19,195 bases of DNA from Chromatiales bacterium (lineage in GTDB: Bacteria > Pseudomonadota > Gammaproteobacteria > Chromatiales > Chromatiaceae), in NCBI GenBank assembly GCA_022360595.1, contig JAKSCN010000170.1, positions 1 to 19,195 on the forward strand, in the 5' to 3' direction. Shown here piece after piece: positions 15,361 to 19,195 of this stretch; the stretch's first letter is position 1; each line of letters opens with the position of its first letter. The notes beneath the pieces were generated by a model that was not told the origin of the DNA, made no database searches, and saw nothing but the letters and a program-made list of their open reading frames with translations. The position numbers were made by a program, and so were the translations under genes.

Positions 15361-16227
15361 TCACGATTGAAGAACGGCTGCTTTATGCTCCTCGTCTGCA
15401 CGGGCAGTGTTGTTCATGACTGTGTCATAGATTTTCTTTGCGCCGGTGAAAGTCGGGTCATCGTCCTCTTTGGTGCCATGTGTACCGTGGTCGTTGTCCA
15501 GGCGTCAGCTAAACATGCCTTTCAGGCCATTTTGTAAAGCATATTGCGTCCAGCTCTGTGTATCTGTAAGCGAGGTCTGTACGTTTGAATTCTCGGTGCA
15601 GACTCCGCCCATTAGGATACTCGCCTTGACTCCGGCACTGGTCCATATTGGGGCATCATCCGGTGTGCTGGCGGAAGAGTAGTCCTGTAGCTCAATGGCA
15701 TCGACGTTGTCATTGAATGCCTGAACGGCGTTGCTTCCATACAGTATTGCGGGTCCTGATCCAGGCCATGGTGCGGAAACCGCTATTCCCAAACCCGCGC
15801 TCTTGAAACTTGGGCCGAGCTGGGTCACGAACTCGGCCACATATCTCATGCCGTCGCTTTCAGCGTCGATTGAGATTCCGCTGTAGCCGTTGGCCTGTAG
15901 CCAAGCGACAATGTTTTGGGTTGAGCGGTTACTGTTGTGATTGTTGTCGTGAACGGCTTCAGCAATTCCCGTGTCACCGAGCCCCGCGTAGACCACCACG
16001 CCGGGTGCTTGTGCCAATATCTGCTCTTTCACCGCGTTGGCGAATTGCCCGGTCATTTCGATACTGTATCCGCCAGATGTAACGGTTGAGAGCTGCCCGA
16101 AGGCGAGGTTGTACCGGGTTGCATAGTTGAGGGGAACCTTCTTGTTTACGAGATTATCCAGCCCCCTCTGGTTCCAGGTGTCATACCAGGTTGCAATCTC
16201 GAATGCGGTTGTCATTTTGCTTGTCAT
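15361..16227 (-). pseudogene. GH18-like glycoside hydrolase domain protein interrupted by an in-frame UGA
   Basis: The ATG at 16227 has GGAGGA (16234-16239) 6 nt upstream. The frame runs 240 codons to a TGA at 15505-15507, then continues without a frame change for 47 more codons to a TGA at 15361-15363. The junction reads KGMFS, stop, RLDND: GH18 proteins usually have Trp in this last-strand position (MFSW-type), and TGG to TGA is a single change. The barrel is otherwise recognisable: ATWYDTWNQ, NYATRYNLAFGQLS, a catalytic strand GYSGISIDAES retaining D-x-E of DxxDxDxE (the first two Asp positions are Ser), VSAPWPGSG and DAIELQDYS. There is no signal peptide, so the protein is probably cytoplasmic. 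Truncation would remove the active-site floor Trp and the last helix. It lies 135 nt downstream of the decarboxylase gene. Confidence 0.75.
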
Positions 16228-16362
16228 GAGCTGTCCTCCATAACAGATAGTTTTATATTCCAAAAATTACTGCTTAATCGGGAAAGGAAGATACTGTTTT
16301 TAGCGTGCTAAATAATAAATGCTGAGCCTTCTAGCGTTTAGCAACTTATGCAGACCCAGCCA

Positions 16363-17781
16363 TTACTCGGTCTCATTGGCTATCGCGGTAGCGATGATAC
16401 TGCCCATTGCCGTGGGATTGGGGTCGTTCTGGTGCTGTACTGCGTTCACGGCCCAATCTTCGAGGCGTACACGGTCGCGTTGAAAAACCATCATATGTGT
16501 AGAGCCGCCGAACTCGAAGTGGCCGATCTCTGTGCCGCGGGTGATGCTGATGGGATCAGAACCCTCCTCGACGATGAACTGGCTCGGTTCAATAACACAG
16601 GTCGACACTTCAACCATCCCGATGCAGATGAGTGCGACATAGCCACATAATTCGTGTTCAAAGATAAAAATGGCGCGGGCAGCAACGTGGCCGAGGTACG
16701 GCTGTGATTCGGTTCCCTCCCATGTGCCACTGTCCTCGCCCTGGCCTGGGCGTTGTGCGGAGTATGTTCCCGGCTCTACCCATGAACGCACAAGGGTGCC
16801 GTCTAGTGGTGCATTCCAGCGGTGGTAGTGGGTCGCAGAGAGAAAACCTTGGTAGATCTGGCCGCCTTCGAAAAGCTTCGCCCACTGTCTCTGCCCTCCG
16901 AAAAGGTCGAGTAGTGAGTAGTTGACATCCTTCGCCCAAAAAGGGGTTTCGAGCTTAACGTTGTTCTCGTATTGCCACGGTGTGGTCTCACAGCCAATGT
17001 TAATATTAATCCTCGGGTCTCCGTGGAAGGGACGTGCGCCAGCTACAAACTTTCTGATGAAAAATGCGTTCCACGAATTATAGCCATACCCCGGCTTGGT
17101 GTCGTCGCACACCATTTGGTCCCACACCCCGGCCTCCCATGCGGCCTTGGATATCCAGGAACCCTCTTTCTCGGGGTCGTTGATGTCGAGTTTATCGAGT
17201 GAATCGCTGCTTTTGAGGAATGTGTTCCACGCATCAAGAACCTGCCTAAATTGGAGGTTGAACTGGGTATCGTGAAACAATGCAAGCCCAGCTTCTGTGG
17301 CCATTGCAACCGCCAAAAAGCCATTCATCGGAGTGCCGACCATGGCTGTCGTATTGAAAGCAGGGGAGGTTGTTACGATCTCGTTAAGAATCTCAAAGAA
17401 ATTGTTATAGCCTTCAATCCAGAGAACGTCCCCATCCCCTTTAATCTCTTTTCTGGTCTCTTTATCAAGACTCCAGACAAAAGCGTTGGCCTGATCAATC
17501 ATCGCCGTGACCCACATCCGGTAGACACTGTGGGATGTCACCCATGTTTTGAAATCCTGCAGCTCTGGTCGCAATGGTGCTAGCGCGCCAGCCTTTTTCT
17601 TCTTAGCGATGGCGTCACGAAGTGGGACGAGGAATTTAGCGGTTGCCCATACGCGGTTGGGAACCCAGAAGCCCATCTGAATCGGGCCCGTGTTATCAAG
17701 CGAAAGCAGGTTGGAGTTAGCTCCTTCTATGCGTACCTTCGAAGGCTGTTTAGGCTTTAAAGTGGGGGGTGATAGAGTCAT
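16363..17781 (-). CDS. PsiD-like phosphatidylserine decarboxylase-family (pyruvoyl) decarboxylase
   Basis: The protein has 472 residues, with AGGAG 6 nt before the ATG. An N-terminal PsiD-like (PSDC) domain covers about 70-230 (VYRMWVTAMIDQANAF, FNLQFRQVLDAWNTFLKSSDS). The C-terminal decarboxylase domain has GYGYNSWNAFFIRKF, GCETTPWQYENNV, GQIYQGFLSATHYHRWNAP (about 306-325), AARAIFIFEHE, ICIGMVEVSTC and the self-cleavage motif FGGST with Ser427, where the pyruvoyl group forms. These segments closely resemble fungal PsiD, the tryptophan decarboxylase of psilocybin synthesis, more than E. coli Psd; there is no membrane anchor, so a soluble amino-acid or amine decarboxylase is likelier than phospholipid synthesis. 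Oddity: Asn323 sits where the family has the second His of YHRxH. It precedes the GH18-like gene on the same strand. Confidence 0.85.
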   Translation of the reverse strand: MTLSPPTLKPKQPSKVRIEGANSNLLSLDNTGPIQMGFWVPNRVWATAKFLVPLRDAIAKKKKAGALAPLRPELQDFKTWVTSHSVYRMWVTAMIDQANAFVWSLDKETRKEIKGDGDVLWIEGYNNFFEILNEIVTTSPAFNTTAMVGTPMNGFLAVAMATEAGLALFHDTQFNLQFRQVLDAWNTFLKSSDSLDKLDINDPEKEGSWISKAAWEAGVWDQMVCDDTKPGYGYNSWNAFFIRKFVAGARPFHGDPRININIGCETTPWQYENNVKLETPFWAKDVNYSLLDLFGGQRQWAKLFEGGQIYQGFLSATHYHRWNAPLDGTLVRSWVEPGTYSAQRPGQGEDSGTWEGTESQPYLGHVAARAIFIFEHELCGYVALICIGMVEVSTCVIEPSQFIVEEGSDPISITRGTEIGHFEFGGSTHMMVFQRDRVRLEDWAVNAVQHQNDPNPTAMGSIIATAIANETE

Positions 17782-18036
17782 CCTTTTCTCCTTTTACGTT
17801 TTCCCTAACGGATTTTAATTGCTACTAATGTCAAATCACCAAAGTGATTGGATCGCTGTGGCGACGAAGTGCTTTCTTGCTCAGTGATTTGTATGGTGAA
17901 ATACCCCTTGAAGCTTGTATTATGAAATTATAGATGACGTTCCTCCAATAACAATATGATCGGTTTTAAATTGCAAATTCAGCTTTCAATCTTAATCGGA
18001 TTAGCTGCTTTTACAGCCAAACTTGTACCTTTACCT
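17782..18036. promoter_or_regulatory. Intergenic region upstream of the PsiD-like gene
   Basis: This 255-nt gap probably holds the promoter of the decarboxylase/GH18-like pair. AATCAC (17834-17839) and GTGATT (17844-17849) form a perfect 6-bp inverted repeat with a 4-nt centre about 55 nt upstream of the start codon, a possible operator. No clear terminator for the upstream cupin gene was found. Confidence 0.35.
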
Positions 18037-18648
18037 TTATATGATTTTAGGTATTTGAAAACCTCCTCCTCGCCAAAGATTCAGAACCAAAACAGGTTCA
18101 TCTCCTGATGTAATTGCATGCACTTGATTAGGAGCATGATAAATGGCTTCACCAGCCTTCTTCCAGCAAGGGGTTTCCCCATCTTTCTCGGTCTCCCACC
18201 ACACCTTGCCCGATAAGACAATATAAAGCTCTTCTGGCTCATGTTTATGTTTTGGGTAAGTCAACCCTGGCCCCATAAGCATTATTTCCATCAGGCCATC
18301 TGGATATACAAGTGGGCCATTCACATCAGCAATTGGAAACCAAGCTGATTTGTGGAAAAAATCAGAACCAAAATCCTCTATCGAGTACGGTTGTCGCCAT
18401 TGTTGTTTCTGATAGCTCTTTTTTATCGAATCAACTAAAGCAATGGTTGATTCGGATGTATTGCTTATGTGCGGAATGCACTCAGTTATCGGTAAAAGGA
18501 GTGGTTTCAGCCTTCGCTTTTGTAGAAGTTCGGCTTCAGGAAAGTCGTTCTTAAACGAGGCTGCTATAGTATCATTGATACTATCAATCACTGCCAGTGC
18601 AAGGCTATAAAGTTCATCTTCAGCAATTGATTTTTCTGCTATTTTCAA
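18037..18648 (-). CDS. DMSP lyase-like cupin (DddQ/DddL/DddW type)
   Basis: The protein has 203 residues. The start codon is TTG, supported by AGGAG 6 nt upstream and the absence of a nearby ATG. The N-terminal half is helical; the C-terminal half is a cupin with GPGLTYPKHKHEPEELYIV and a second motif ending in APNQVHAI. The metal-site and catalytic residues known from DddQ-type DMSP lyases are all present with the same spacing: Tyr131, His134, His136, Glu140, Tyr142 and a distal His177. Such enzymes cleave dimethylsulfoniopropionate to acrylate and dimethyl sulfide using a bound metal. The chain is of DddQ length. No acrylate-utilisation genes are visible, so the substrate could differ. It follows the aminotransferase gene by 127 nt on the same strand. 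Confidence 0.8.
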   Translation of the reverse strand: MKIAEKSIAEDELYSLALAVIDSINDTIAASFKNDFPEAELLQKRRLKPLLLPITECIPHISNTSESTIALVDSIKKSYQKQQWRQPYSIEDFGSDFFHKSAWFPIADVNGPLVYPDGLMEIMLMGPGLTYPKHKHEPEELYIVLSGKVWWETEKDGETPCWKKAGEAIYHAPNQVHAITSGDEPVLVLNLWRGGGFQIPKII

Positions 18649-18775
18649 TATATTCTCCTGACGTAAAAACTGGGATACTCAAGATATTTTCTGTTGGGTG
18701 TTCTGGTTCGTGTTTATTATCACCAGTATGGACGCCGTTATGATCTACATTTAATATGAGCATATAAAGCTTCTA

Positions 18776-19195
18776 CTATGTGGCGTTTTTCTTCGAAGAT
18801 AATATGGCATCAAAAGCATCAATAAATTTACTAAACTCTGCCTCTGATATAGTGAGGGGCGGATCAATTCGGAACAATGAACGTCTGTTACATACAATAA
18901 ATCCTTTCTCTATGAGTTCGTTGAATATTTCGTCGCCTATCTTTTCGTTAATTAAGTCAACAGCGAACATTAGGCCTCTTCCCCGGACATCGAGGACAAT
19001 TTCATTGTCAACAAGTCTTTTAAGTTGAGAAAGAAATACTTTCCCTTTTTTCTCTGCTTCAGCAATAAGGTTATTGTCATCTATCTCTTGTACGACTTGA
19101 TGAACGATTGCCGCACCTAAAGGATCATTCTGATGTGACTGTCCATATTTAAAGGGCCTCTGCTCCAGGCCTTTCACTAACGTAGAATTTAAAAC
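18776..19195 (-). CDS. Class-III aminotransferase, C-terminal part (5' end outside window)
   Basis: The frame is open to the right edge, so only the last 139 residues are seen; the PLP-binding Lys lies beyond the window. Features of the C-terminal small domain of fold-type I, class-III enzymes are present: a GQSHQNDPLGAAIV segment following the active-site region, LDVRGRGLMFAVDL, and RIDPPLTISEAEF with the Arg that binds the substrate carboxylate. A specific substrate cannot be named; omega-amino acid or diamine aminotransferases fit. It is the first of four minus-strand genes at this end of the window. Confidence 0.85.
   Translation of the reverse strand, partial: VLNSTLVKGLEQRPFKYGQSHQNDPLGAAIVHQVVQEIDDNNLIAEAEKKGKVFLSQLKRLVDNEIVLDVRGRGLMFAVDLINEKIGDEIFNELIEKGFIVCNRRSLFRIDPPLTISEAEFSKFIDAFDAILSSKKNAT

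Noticed and set aside
15505..15507. UGA as selenocysteine or reassigned Trp codon
   Set aside because: No selenocysteine insertion hairpin was recognised right after the UGA, the family has Trp rather than Cys here, and other genes in the window use TGA as a normal stop.

Overview
The window looks like chromosome from a motile, probably marine, gammaproteobacterium. That placement is inferred from the overall style of the genes, a sigma-28 (FliA) promoter in front of a CheV gene, a predicted RND/LolA-like/outer-membrane operon, and a DMSP-lyase-type cupin. No rRNA, tRNA or CRISPR array was seen, and species-level placement is not possible from what is here.

Region 1 (1-7618, all minus strand) is one tightly packed operon. 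In transcription order it encodes a TetR-family regulator with a 13-bp palindrome just upstream of its start, an MMPL/RND-type exporter, a periplasmic LolA-like protein, an outer-membrane beta-barrel protein, an MFS transporter, and a membrane-fused spermidine-synthase-like protein that runs off the left edge. Spacings are +21, -4, +1, +29 and +8 nt. The layout suggests a self-regulated envelope export or lipid-trafficking system plus a small-molecule arm.

Region 2 (about 7900-13900) is a loose, accessory-looking stretch of small, mostly unrelated genes: a GyrI-like ligand-binding protein, an uncharacterised 130-aa protein, a secreted cupredoxin and a DUF3750 lipoprotein (both minus), a PEMT/ICMT-like membrane methyltransferase, a YCII-like protein, a broken AlkB-like dioxygenase, a SnoaL-like protein and a DUF169 protein. 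It carries signs of rearrangement: a 94-bp element bounded by long inverted repeats, an out-of-frame deletion in the AlkB-like gene, a repeated 17-nt sequence across two stop codons, and a short remnant that resembles an IS481-type transposase.

Region 3 (13950-15331) holds a stand-alone cheV gene with a near-consensus FliA promoter and a strong, probably bidirectional, terminator downstream.

Region 4 (15361-19195, all minus) holds the C-terminal part of a class-III aminotransferase, a DMSP-lyase-like cupin with a full set of metal and catalytic residues (TTG start), a PsiD-like pyruvoyl-dependent decarboxylase, and a GH18-like protein interrupted by an in-frame UGA where the family would be expected to have Trp. 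The PsiD-like/GH18-like pair is the most unusual content of the window. In it the decarboxylase has Asn where the family's second active-site His is expected, and its partner gene is interrupted.
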